Assembly (NCBI GenBank): GCA_014584605.1 | Contig: JACTMO010000075.1 | Coordinates: 1-64,000, forward strand | DNA from: Bacteroidota bacterium | GTDB taxonomy: Bacteria > Bacteroidota > Bacteroidia > Flavobacteriales_F > PHOS-HE28 | DNA length: 64,000 bases | Reading direction: 5' to 3' | Shown: piece after piece, positions 8,027-15,885 of the stretch | Numbering within the stretch: the first letter of the stretch is position 1 | How the letters are laid out: each line of letters begins with the position of its first letter | The notes under the pieces: generated by a model | Told to the model about the DNA's origin: nothing | What the model saw: only the letters and a program-made list of their open reading frames with translations | The model's database searches: none | Translations under genes and position numbers: made by a program

Positions 8027-10225
8027 ATGCTCCGACCGATCAAGACCGCACTCCTCCTCCTGTCGCTGCCCATGCTGTCCGCAGCCCACGAAGGCATGTG
8101 GTTGCCCACCGTGCTGGGCAGCATCCAGGACCGCATGCAGGCCGAAGGGCTGAAGCTCACCGCCGAGGACATCTACAGCGTCAACAACGGCAGCCTGAAG
8201 GACGCCATCGTGCTCTTTGGCGGGGGCTGCACCGCCGAGGTGATCTCCGCGGAAGGCCTCATCCTCACCAACCACCATTGTGGCTTCGGGTCCATCCAGG
8301 AGCACAGCACGGTGGAGAAGGACCTGCTGAAGAACGGTTTTTGGGCGATGGACCGGTCGCAGGAGCTGCGCAACGCGGGCCTCACCGCCACCTTCATCAT
8401 CCGCATGGAGGATGTGACCGAACGCATGTTGCAGGCGGTGCCGGCCGGGGCCGATGAGGCCGCCCGGCAGCAGGCGCTGTCCACGAGGGGCCAGGAGCTG
8501 GCACGCGAAGCCATGGCCGGAACCCATTTCCAGGCCGTGGTGCGGGCGTTCAACTATGGCCTGCAGCACATCCTCATCGTCAGCGAGGTCTTCCGCGATG
8601 TGCGTCTGGTGGGTGCCCCGCCCGGGGCCATCGGCAACTTCGGGGGCGATACGGACAACTGGATGTGGCCGCGACACACGGGCGACTTCAGCATCTTCCG
8701 GATCTATGCCGATGCCGACGGCCGCCCGGCCGACCCCGCGCCGACCAACGTGCCCTTCAAGCCCCGCCATGTGCTGCCCATCAGCATGAAGGGCGTCCGG
8801 GAAGGGGACTTCGCCATGATCTTCGGGTTCCCGGGCAGCACCCAACGGTACCTGCACAGCAACGCCGTGGCGTACATCACCACCGTGGGCGACCCGCTGC
8901 GCATCCGCATGCGCCGGGCGAGCCTTGCGGTGATCGATGAGGCCATGCTCGCCAGCGACCGCACACGCATCGCGTACGCCGACAAGCAGAAGGGCATCAG
9001 CAATGCGTACAAGAAGTGGATCGGCGAGCTGCGCGGCCTCGATGAGCTGCGCACCGTGGACCGGAAGCGGGAACTGGAGGCCGCCTACACGGCCCGCGCC
9101 AGGGCCGCAGGACGCCATGACCTTCTTGCCGTGCTCGATTCGCTGGAGCAGTGCTACGCCGGGTTCACCGCCCTGGCCCGGGCGCGCGACCTGCATATCG
9201 AGTTCTTCCTGGTGGGGGCGGAACTGTTCCGCTTCGCCCTGTCCTTTCAGCAGGTCGTCGATGACGGCGGGCGTGCAGCCTTGGAAAAGGAGGGCAAGCT
9301 CATGAAGGAGATGGAACGCCTGCGGGCACGGGCCACGGCGTTCCACAAGGACTTCGACCCGTCCGTGGACCAACGCGTGCTGCTGGCCCAGTACCCGATC
9401 TACCGCGAGCACCTCGACCCCGTGCTCGGTCCCGACCTCCGCGACCTGGACGCGCGGTTCAAGGACGCCCGCGCCTGGGCCGACCACGTGTACACCCGCT
9501 CCATCTTCGCCGACGCCGCAGCGTTGGACGCGGTCCTTGCCTCCGGCAACGGCAAGGCCCTTCGCCGGCTCGCCAAGGACCCGGCGTTGCAGTTCGCAAA
9601 GCGGCTTGCCGAGGCCTATGCGTCCAAGGTGAAACCCGCCTACGATGCCCTCGGCCAACGGATCCAGGTCCACATGCGCGGCTATGTGGGCGGCCTCATC
9701 GCCCTCTTTCCGGAGAAGGAGCACTGGCCCGATGCCAACAGCACCCTGCGCCTCAGCTACGGGAAGGTGGAAGGCAGCCGCCCCCGCGACGGCATGACCT
9801 ACGAGCCCTTCACGGTGCTGGACGGCGTGATGGAGAAGTACCGGCCCGATGATGCGGAGTTCGACGTGCCGCTCCGCCTGCACCAGTTGTACACCGCGCG
9901 CGACTTCGGTCCGTACGCCAACGCCGACGGCAGCATGCCGGTGTGCTTCACCTCCAGCCTGCACACCACCGGGGGCAACAGCGGCAGCCCGGTCCTCAAC
10001 GGCCGCGGCGAGCTCATCGGCATCAACTTCGATAGGAGCTGGGAGAGCACCATGAGCGATATCCAGTTCGACCCGGCCAAGTGCCGCAACATCAGCACCG
10101 ACATCCGCTACGTGCTGTTCGTGATCGACAAGGTGTGCGGGGCGGGTCACCTGGTCCAGGAGATGCGGCTTGCCCGGGCGCAGGAGGCGCCGGGCTTCCT
10201 GATCGACCTGCCGATCCACCGCTGA
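8027..10225 (+). CDS. S46 family dipeptidyl-peptidase, DPP11-like (Asp/Glu-preferring predicted)
   Basis: 732 residues with a signal peptide ending near LSAAHEG. The S46 catalytic triad is visible: His in TNHHCG (81-86), Asp220 in HTGDFS and Ser652 in GGNSGSPV. S46 enzymes are periplasmic serine exopeptidases that release dipeptides from oligopeptide N-termini. The residue 18 positions after the catalytic Ser is Arg670 (NFDRSW). In the Porphyromonas enzymes this position is Arg673 in DPP11 (acidic P1) and Gly in DPP7 (hydrophobic P1), so Asp/Glu specificity is inferred. Length matches the family (about 700-730). The gene diverges from the giant protein gene at 7937 across an 89-bp gap. Pterin dehydratase follows 3 bp downstream and is probably co-transcribed. 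Confidence 0.95.
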   Translation: MLRPIKTALLLLSLPMLSAAHEGMWLPTVLGSIQDRMQAEGLKLTAEDIYSVNNGSLKDAIVLFGGGCTAEVISAEGLILTNHHCGFGSIQEHSTVEKDLLKNGFWAMDRSQELRNAGLTATFIIRMEDVTERMLQAVPAGADEAARQQALSTRGQELAREAMAGTHFQAVVRAFNYGLQHILIVSEVFRDVRLVGAPPGAIGNFGGDTDNWMWPRHTGDFSIFRIYADADGRPADPAPTNVPFKPRHVLPISMKGVREGDFAMIFGFPGSTQRYLHSNAVAYITTVGDPLRIRMRRASLAVIDEAMLASDRTRIAYADKQKGISNAYKKWIGELRGLDELRTVDRKRELEAAYTARARAAGRHDLLAVLDSLEQCYAGFTALARARDLHIEFFLVGAELFRFALSFQQVVDDGGRAALEKEGKLMKEMERLRARATAFHKDFDPSVDQRVLLAQYPIYREHLDPVLGPDLRDLDARFKDARAWADHVYTRSIFADAAALDAVLASGNGKALRRLAKDPALQFAKRLAEAYASKVKPAYDALGQRIQVHMRGYVGGLIALFPEKEHWPDANSTLRLSYGKVEGSRPRDGMTYEPFTVLDGVMEKYRPDDAEFDVPLRLHQLYTARDFGPYANADGSMPVCFTSSLHTTGGNSGSPVLNGRGELIGINFDRSWESTMSDIQFDPAKCRNISTDIRYVLFVIDKVCGAGHLVQEMRLARAQEAPGFLIDLPIHR

Positions 10226-10228
10226 GCC

Positions 10229-10486
10229 ATGACCGGGCCGTGGACCGAGCGGGAGGGCGGGTTGGAGCGGAGCTTCCGCTTCGCCGATTTCAGCACGGCC
10301 TTCGGGTTCATGACCCGCGTGGCCCTCGAGGCCGAGCGGATGAGCCATCACCCCACCTGGACCAACACCTGGAACCGGGTGGATGTACGCCTGAGCACAC
10401 ACGATGCGGGGAACGTGGTGACCGACAAGGACCGGGCCCTGGCGGCGGTCATGGACCGTATCGCCGCCGCGATGGGCGCCCGTTGA
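10229..10486 (+). CDS. phhB: Pterin-4a-carbinolamine dehydratase
   Basis: 85 residues. It shows the family signature: HHPTW with Trp, an aromatic/His spacing, and Asp within VTDKD. The enzyme dehydrates 4a-hydroxytetrahydrobiopterin, regenerating the cofactor of aromatic amino-acid hydroxylases. Slightly shorter than typical homologues (about 95-110), lacking part of the N-terminal strand, but the active-site His pair (HH) is present. The start lies 3 bp after the S46 peptidase stop, implying translation from the same mRNA. A GC-rich hairpin follows at 10550-10577. Confidence 0.9.
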   Translation: MTGPWTEREGGLERSFRFADFSTAFGFMTRVALEAERMSHHPTWTNTWNRVDVRLSTHDAGNVVTDKDRALAAVMDRIAAAMGAR

Positions 10487-10549
10487 TCCGCACGCTGATC
10501 GGTCATCAACGTCGGAATGCCCGCGCATCCGCCAGACCCCCCAAAGAGA

Positions 10550-10577
10550 AGGGGCCGCCCCTTCCGGGACGGCCCCT
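10550..10577. terminator. GC-rich hairpin between convergent genes
   Basis: An 8-bp perfect stem (aggggccg / cggcccct) with a 12-nt loop lies between the ends of the plus-strand dehydratase gene and the minus-strand DUF1573 gene. There is no strong T-tract, so bidirectional terminator function is inferred from position and structure. Confidence 0.55.
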
Positions 10578-10599
10578 GTGAGCGGAGGAAGGAACGGGC

Positions 10600-11136
10600 T
10601 CAGCCCACCTTCTGCACGTTGGCCTTGATGCGCAGCGTGGTCTGTTTGGGCTCCGTGTTGGCGGTCACCGTCACGGTCTTGTTCTGCTGATTCTCCTGCT
10701 TGCCGGGCTTGTACACCACCTCGATCTGACCGGTGGCGCCCGGAGCGATCGGCTCCTTGGGGTAGTTGGGCACGGTGCACCCGCAGCTGCCCTGTGCGTT
10801 CTCGATCAGCAGCGGTTCCTTGCCGGTGTTGGTGAAGGAGAACACATACTTGTTCTCCGAGTCCTGGTTGATGTTGCCGAAGTCGTGCTCGTAGTTGGCG
10901 AAGTTCACCGTGGTCTTGGGCCGGTTGTCGATCGCGGCCTGGGCCTGCTGGGCCATGGGGTCGAAGGCCTTGGCATCGGCCGTGGGACTGGTCAGGGTGT
11001 TCGGCTTGACGGCCTCGGCAACGCTGGTGGTGGTGGTCACCTCGCCGACCGGTGCAGTTCCGGTGCCGCGGGCGGCCATGAAGATCAGCGTGCCGGCGAT
11101 CACGGCCAGCAGGGCGATCTTGATCGTCTCTTTCAT
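10600..11136 (-). CDS. DUF1573 domain-containing membrane-anchored protein
   Basis: 178 residues: an N-terminal hydrophobic anchor (residues 5-22), a low-complexity Ala/Thr linker, then a DUF1573 Ig-like domain with the hallmark NYEHDFGNI strand and the SCGCT motif. These domains are frequent in Bacteroidota periplasmic or surface proteins; their biochemical role is not established. It stands alone: the S41 protease gene stops 111 bp upstream on the same strand and the gene has its own promoter-like TATTTTCG at 11171-11178. Function beyond envelope localisation is unknown. Confidence 0.85.
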   Translation of the reverse strand: MKETIKIALLAVIAGTLIFMAARGTGTAPVGEVTTTTSVAEAVKPNTLTSPTADAKAFDPMAQQAQAAIDNRPKTTVNFANYEHDFGNINQDSENKYVFSFTNTGKEPLLIENAQGSCGCTVPNYPKEPIAPGATGQIEVVYKPGKQENQQNKTVTVTANTEPKQTTLRIKANVQKVG

Positions 11137-11170
11137 CGCTCGAGAGGTTTGGTTGGTCTGTATGGGGCGG

Positions 11171-11178
11171 CGAAAATA
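11171..11178 (-). promoter_or_regulatory. -7 box TATTTTCG for the DUF1573 gene
   Basis: Matches the Bacteroidota -7 consensus TAnnTTTG at seven of eight positions and lies 34 nt upstream of the start at 11136. No clear -33 TTG was seen. Confidence 0.45.
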
Positions 11179-11247
11179 GGGGAGCGGTGCCGGGAGGGAA
11201 AGCCCTTAACGATCCGTTAACAGGACCGGGCGGGGGCGGAGCGCCTT

Positions 11248-12867
11248 TCAAGGCCGACGCGCCAGCCCCATGCGCTCGTACGTATCGCCTTGCAGCGCTT
11301 CCAGCGCCTTGCGGTAGCTGCTGTCGATGGGATTGTCCGCGTTGACGGCCTGCCAATAGGCCGAGGTGTCCCACAGGTCGCGGGCCAGGAGCGCCTTCAA
11401 ACGCAGGGCGATCAACGGTCGCGAACGGGCGAGCCCCTCGGTGTCGGGTTCCACCCCGTCGGCCTTGCCGGCCGCCACCAGCCCGTCCATCACCGCATCA
11501 TCCACGGTATAACGCTGGATGAAGTCCTCCACCTTCGGGTACTGGCGCATCAGGTGGTCGCGTTCGCGGTCCACGTGGGCCAGGGCGAAGGTGTTCAAGG
11601 TGCCCTTGCGCACCAGCTTGCCGAAGTACTCCGAACTCAGGCTGGTATCGATCGGCACGAAGATGTCCGGCATGATCCCGCCACCGCCGTACACCACCCG
11701 TTTGTTCATGGTGAAGTACCGTGCCGTGTCGGTCACGGCGATGCTGTCCGCGTGCATCAGCTCGCCCTTGGCCAGCCGCTCGGCGCGCTCCTTGCGGTAG
11801 GCTTCCACACCTTCCTCGTAGGGCTTCTGGATGCATCGGCCGCTGGGCGTGTGATAGCGGCTCACGGTGAGCCGCACCGCCGAGCCGTCGGGGAGCATCA
11901 CCGGGCGCTGCACGAGCCCCTTGCCGAAACTGCGCCGCCCCACCACCAGGCCGCGGTCCCAGTCCTGCACCGCGCCGCTCACGATCTCGCTGGCGCTCGC
12001 GCTGCCCTCGTCCACCAGCACCACCAGCCGCCCTTTCTCGAAACGCCCTTCCCCGGTGGCGAAGGTGTTCTCCCGCGGGGTGTTCCGGCCTTCGGTGTAC
12101 ACGATCAGTTTCCGGTCGGCCAGGAACTCGTCGGCCATCTCGATGGCCGACCGCAGGTAGCCGCCACCGTTGCCCTGCAGGTCCAGCACCAGGTCCTGCA
12201 TGCCCTTTCCGGAAAGCGCGTCGAGCTTGTCGCGCAGTTCCTTGGTGGTGGTGGCGCTGAAACGGCTCACCTTGATGTAGCCGATGGTCGGGGTGGCCAT
12301 GTACGAGGCCTCCACGCTGTAGATGGGGATCTTGTCCCTGGTGATGGTGAACTCCAGGGGAGCGGCCTCGCCGCGCCGCAGCACCGTGACGGTCACCTTG
12401 GTGCCCTTGCGGCCGCGGAGCCGTTTCATCACGTCGGCGTTCTTGAAGCCCACCCCGGCCACATTGTCGCCGTCGATCCCCGTGATCCGGTCGCCGGCGC
12501 GGATGCCCAGGCGCTCGCTCGGACCTCCCGCGATCGCGTCCACCACGTAGATGGTGTCCTTCACGATGTTGAACTGGATGCCCACCCCCTCGAAGTTGCC
12601 CTTCAGCGGTTCGTTCACCTCCTCCAGTTCCTCCTTGGGGATGTAGATCGAGTGCGGGTCGAGCTCCTCCAGCATGGCCACGATGGCGTCGTCCACCAGC
12701 TTGTCCTGCGCCACGCTGTCCACGTACATGCGGTCGATGTGGTAGAGCAGGGCCTCGAGCTTGCTGGCCGGGGATGGCTTGGCGGACTGACCCAGGGCGG
12801 GATGAGCGGCCATCAGTACGGCGGCCAGGGCGCCGATGGCGGTCCGGATCGGAAGGGAAGGGTGCAT
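11248..12867 (-). CDS. S41 family C-terminal processing peptidase
   Basis: 539 residues from the ATG at 12867, chosen because it gives a signal peptide ending at ALGQ; an in-frame TTG at 12915 would overlap the upstream stop. A PDZ domain (about residues 89-170, with VGIQFN and GIRAGDRI) precedes the S41 catalytic core with LQGNGGGYL, the serine loop GSASASEI (288-295) and Lys316 in SFGKG. CtpA/Prc-type proteases use this Ser-Lys dyad to cleave periplasmic proteins from the C-terminus. The C-terminal region after the core is longer than in minimal CtpA. It is third in a tightly packed run with pbpC and a MORN protein (45-bp gap), so a role in envelope protein turnover is likely. Confidence 0.92.
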   Translation of the reverse strand: MHPSLPIRTAIGALAAVLMAAHPALGQSAKPSPASKLEALLYHIDRMYVDSVAQDKLVDDAIVAMLEELDPHSIYIPKEELEEVNEPLKGNFEGVGIQFNIVKDTIYVVDAIAGGPSERLGIRAGDRITGIDGDNVAGVGFKNADVMKRLRGRKGTKVTVTVLRRGEAAPLEFTITRDKIPIYSVEASYMATPTIGYIKVSRFSATTTKELRDKLDALSGKGMQDLVLDLQGNGGGYLRSAIEMADEFLADRKLIVYTEGRNTPRENTFATGEGRFEKGRLVVLVDEGSASASEIVSGAVQDWDRGLVVGRRSFGKGLVQRPVMLPDGSAVRLTVSRYHTPSGRCIQKPYEEGVEAYRKERAERLAKGELMHADSIAVTDTARYFTMNKRVVYGGGGIMPDIFVPIDTSLSSEYFGKLVRKGTLNTFALAHVDRERDHLMRQYPKVEDFIQRYTVDDAVMDGLVAAGKADGVEPDTEGLARSRPLIALRLKALLARDLWDTSAYWQAVNADNPIDSSYRKALEALQGDTYERMGLARRP

Positions 12868-12911
12868 TGCCAATGGAACGCGGTTGATCGCTTCGGGGTT
12901 GCCTGCGGGCC

Positions 12912-13451
12912 TCAACGTTCACCGGTCTTGATGCCCAGGAAACGATAGCGGCTTCCCTGCAGGAGCTTGCCTTTGTGCCATTTCTCCACCCGGGCCAGGC
13001 GTCCATTCTCGTAGTACCGCCATTTGCCGTGGGGGACACCGTCCTTGTACTGCCCCACGATGCCCTTGTCGCGGAAGGCCCAAGCGCCCTCGCGAAGGCC
13101 CGAGCGGTACTGCCCTTTCAGCACGATGCGCCCCTGTTCATCGTACTCGGTCCAGTCGCCGTGCAGCGATCCCCAGCCGTACACCGCGAAGATCAGGGGG
13201 CGTCCATCGGGGAAGTAGGCGCGGTAAACGCCGCTGGGCTTGCCGCGTTTGTAGCTCAGGGTGCAGGCCGTGCGCGTGGTGTCGAAGGCGAAGCGGCTGG
13301 TGCGCACGAAGGCCACGGTGTCCCGCATCGGTCCGTGCACCAGCGGGAAGGCGTACACCGTGTCGCCCGAGGGGATGTACAGCGTGTCCGGCTGGGCCCG
13401 CGCGGTGGTGGCCAGGGCGAAGATCAAGAGGGCGGTGAGGGGGCGGTTCAT
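12912..13451 (-). CDS. Secreted MORN-repeat (YwqK-like) protein
   Basis: 179 residues with a signal peptide (LLIFALATTARAQ). Several short MORN-like repeats follow: YKRGKPSGVYRAYFPDG, GSLHGDWTEYDEQG, YRSGLREGAWAF, YKDGVPHGKWRYYENG. This family is often annotated as YwqK-type antitoxin, but in Bacteroidota such proteins are common secreted repeats and no toxin gene is adjacent, so an antitoxin role is not supported. The ATG overlaps the pbpC stop by 4 nt, which implies translational coupling to the penicillin-binding protein. Confidence 0.82.
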   Translation of the reverse strand: MNRPLTALLIFALATTARAQPDTLYIPSGDTVYAFPLVHGPMRDTVAFVRTSRFAFDTTRTACTLSYKRGKPSGVYRAYFPDGRPLIFAVYGWGSLHGDWTEYDEQGRIVLKGQYRSGLREGAWAFRDKGIVGQYKDGVPHGKWRYYENGRLARVEKWHKGKLLQGSRYRFLGIKTGER

Positions 13452-15805
13452 CGATCAGGCCCCGGATGGGCCACCCGGAAGCGGACCGTGATGGACCGGC
13501 CCTCGGTGTCGGACAAAGTTAGTTGATGGGGGCCCGGGCCCAGGGGAAGTGCGCTGCGATGGATGGTGCGGGTGGTCGTCAGGTAGTGCCCGTCGGCATG
13601 CCAGTGGATCACGGCACCGGCCTCGCGGTGGGCGGCCTCGGCCACCACGCTGCCCCGCCTTCCGTCCAGCTCGCGGGCCAGCACCACCACCGACCCCGGC
13701 TCGGGGTACACCAGCTCCAGAAGGTCCTCCACGTCATCGCCGGTGGTGCCGGGCAACGGTGGGGGCAGGCGCAGGTACAGCGGGTCGGTGGGGGCGTAGT
13801 AGGCTTCCATGGCCGGCGGCAGCACGAACCATGGCCGGGGTGTGCCTCCGGCGTGGACCGGTGCCCGGTACCTGCCGTCGGCCGTGCAGCTGATCAGGCG
13901 GTGGTACGGGCAGGGAGGGGTGGTCAGCCCGGACCGCGGGATGGGCACGGTGTCCACCTCGGGGCAGGTCGCCTGCGCGCGGTGCCCGCTCCGGCGGCAC
14001 AGGGGCCAGCGGACCAGCAGGTCGTGCGGCGGCTCCGGCACGGGGCCCGCATCCACCAGGCCGAAAAGCTCGAAGAGGACCGGCGCGGCCACCCGGCCGC
14101 CGGTGAGCCCTGGCCGTCCCTCCCCGTCGGCATTGCCGCACCACACGCCGATGGCATGCCGCCCGTTGACGCCCACGGCCCAGGCATCGCGGTGGCCGTA
14201 GCTCGTGCCGGTCTTCCAGGCGATGCGGCGCGTCCCGGCGAAACGTTGCCAGCCGGCCTCCTCCGGGGGGCGGGCCACGTGGGTGAGCGCCTCCAGGGCG
14301 AAGTGGGCGCCCGAGGCCGTGAGCGGGGTGGCGGTGGCGGGGGAGCTGGCCCCCCACAGCACCGAAGGAGCGTGCACCATGCGGGCAGGGTCCACCGCCG
14401 ACCGGCCGTGCGCATCCCGCACGCGCACCAGGCTGGCGTAGGCACCGGTGATCTCCAGCAGGGTCGTTTCACCACCGCCCAGGATCAGGCTCAGTCCGTA
14501 ATGTTCGGCCGAACGGTCGAGCCCGGCGATGCCCATGGCCCGGAACAGCGCCAGGGACCGGTCGATGCCGTGCTGGCGCAGGGCCCGGACGGCCGGCACG
14601 TTCAGGGAACGGGCCAGGGCCGCCGACGCGGGTATGGCGCCCAGGAAACGCCCGTCGTAGTTGCCCGGGGCGAAGCCGTCATAGTGTACCGGCAGATCGG
14701 CCACCAGCATGTCCGGCAGCAGTTCCCCGGCATCGAGCTGTGCGGCGTACAGGAAGGGCTTCAGCAGGCTGCCCGTGCTGCGGCGGGCGCGCAGCAGGTC
14801 CACCTGGCCGCCGTCCTGAGGGCCTGCGCCGGGCGCATTGCCCACGTAGGCCAGCACTTCGCCGGTGGCGATGTCCATGATGACGGCAGCGGCGTTCATG
14901 ATGCGCCCGGCCCGCAGGCCTTCCGCATGGCGGGCCACCACGGCGGTGGCCCGGTCCTGCAGGGAGGCTTGCAGGGTGGTCCGCAGGCTGCCCTGGTGGT
15001 CGCGGCCCAGGGTCGCCAGCAGGTGCGGGGCCCGGTCGGGCAGCCTCAGGGGCGTCTCCGGCAGAGGCTCTTCGCGGGCGAGCGACCATTCCAGGGCCGT
15101 GAGGCTTCCGTCGTCCCGCAGCCGGTCCAACAGGCGGTTCCGCTTGGTGGCCAGTTCCTTGCGCCGACGTCCCGGGTGCACGAGGGCCGGGGCGTTGGGC
15201 AGTACGGCCAGGGTGGCGGCCTCGGCCCAGCTGAGCTGCTGCGGGCCGTGACCGAAGTAGCGCCAGCAGGCCGCTTCCAGGCCCACCACATTGCCGCCGA
15301 ACGGGGCATTGGCCGCATACAGGCCCAGCAGTTCATCCTTGCTGTAACGCAGTTCGAGACCAACGGCGAGGGCGATGTCCAGGAGCTTGTTGCCCACCGT
15401 GCGCGGGCCGCCACGGGCCATGCGGGCCACCTGCATGGTGAGGGTGCTGCCCCCGCTCACCACCCGTCCGGCCCGGAGGTTCAGCCACAGCGCCCGCACC
15501 AGGGCCACCGGGTTGATCCCTGGGTGCCAGCGGAAGTGGCGGTCCTCATAGCGCACCAGGCATGCCTCGAAACGCGGGTCCGGCGTTGCCACCCCCGGGT
15601 CGAGGCGCCATTGCCCATCGGCCGCCGCACGGGCGCCCAGCAATCCGCCCTCCCGGTCCAGCAACGCCACCGATCGTGGTGCGGTGAACAGCGGCCTTCC
15701 GGCCCAGGCCCAGCAGGCCACCAGCACCACGGCCGGTACGGCCAGCATGCGGAGCACCCGGGACCAGGGAGCCCTGGACAACCGCTGGGGTCTGGGCGCC
15801 GTCAT
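13448..15805 (-). CDS. pbpC: Penicillin-binding protein 1C (bifunctional glycosyltransferase/transpeptidase)
   Basis: 785 residues. A transmembrane segment (about 18-35) anchors a GT51 glycosyltransferase domain with the catalytic EDRHF (Glu87) and GGSTLTMQVAR. The transpeptidase domain has SxxK at Ser346-Lys349 (STGSLLK), SLN at 400-402 and KTGT at 531-534. A C-terminal domain of about 100 residues fits the BiPBP_C type that defines PBP1C. The enzyme polymerises and crosslinks peptidoglycan in the periplasm. In many Proteobacteria pbpC sits beside an alpha-2-macroglobulin gene; here that partner is at 21.3 kb, not adjacent. All catalytic motifs are intact. First gene of the run pbpC - MORN - S41 protease. 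Confidence 0.95.
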   Translation of the reverse strand: MTAPRPQRLSRAPWSRVLRMLAVPAVVLVACWAWAGRPLFTAPRSVALLDREGGLLGARAAADGQWRLDPGVATPDPRFEACLVRYEDRHFRWHPGINPVALVRALWLNLRAGRVVSGGSTLTMQVARMARGGPRTVGNKLLDIALAVGLELRYSKDELLGLYAANAPFGGNVVGLEAACWRYFGHGPQQLSWAEAATLAVLPNAPALVHPGRRRKELATKRNRLLDRLRDDGSLTALEWSLAREEPLPETPLRLPDRAPHLLATLGRDHQGSLRTTLQASLQDRATAVVARHAEGLRAGRIMNAAAVIMDIATGEVLAYVGNAPGAGPQDGGQVDLLRARRSTGSLLKPFLYAAQLDAGELLPDMLVADLPVHYDGFAPGNYDGRFLGAIPASAALARSLNVPAVRALRQHGIDRSLALFRAMGIAGLDRSAEHYGLSLILGGGETTLLEITGAYASLVRVRDAHGRSAVDPARMVHAPSVLWGASSPATATPLTASGAHFALEALTHVARPPEEAGWQRFAGTRRIAWKTGTSYGHRDAWAVGVNGRHAIGVWCGNADGEGRPGLTGGRVAAPVLFELFGLVDAGPVPEPPHDLLVRWPLCRRSGHRAQATCPEVDTVPIPRSGLTTPPCPYHRLISCTADGRYRAPVHAGGTPRPWFVLPPAMEAYYAPTDPLYLRLPPPLPGTTGDDVEDLLELVYPEPGSVVVLARELDGRRGSVVAEAAHREAGAVIHWHADGHYLTTTRTIHRSALPLGPGPHQLTLSDTEGRSITVRFRVAHPGPDR

Positions 15806-15858
15806 CGTTCACGGAGCGTGATGGGTCGCGAAGATCCGTCGATGTTCCGAGGGAACCT

Positions 15859-15866
15859 TATCTTCG
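15859..15866 (+). promoter_or_regulatory. -7 box TATCTTCG
   Basis: Seven of eight matches to TAnnTTTG, 19 nt upstream of the start codon at 15886, in the divergent gap with pbpC. Confidence 0.45.
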
Positions 15867-15885
15867 ACCGCCTTAACGAACTGCA

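Noticed and set aside
7958..11374. Long minus-strand open frame over the S46 peptidase
   Set aside because: It covers a gene with a complete catalytic triad on the other strand and continues through unrelated genes; a GC artefact.
12912..13451. MORN protein as a YwqK antitoxin
   Set aside because: It has a signal peptide and no toxin partner; it is coupled to pbpC.
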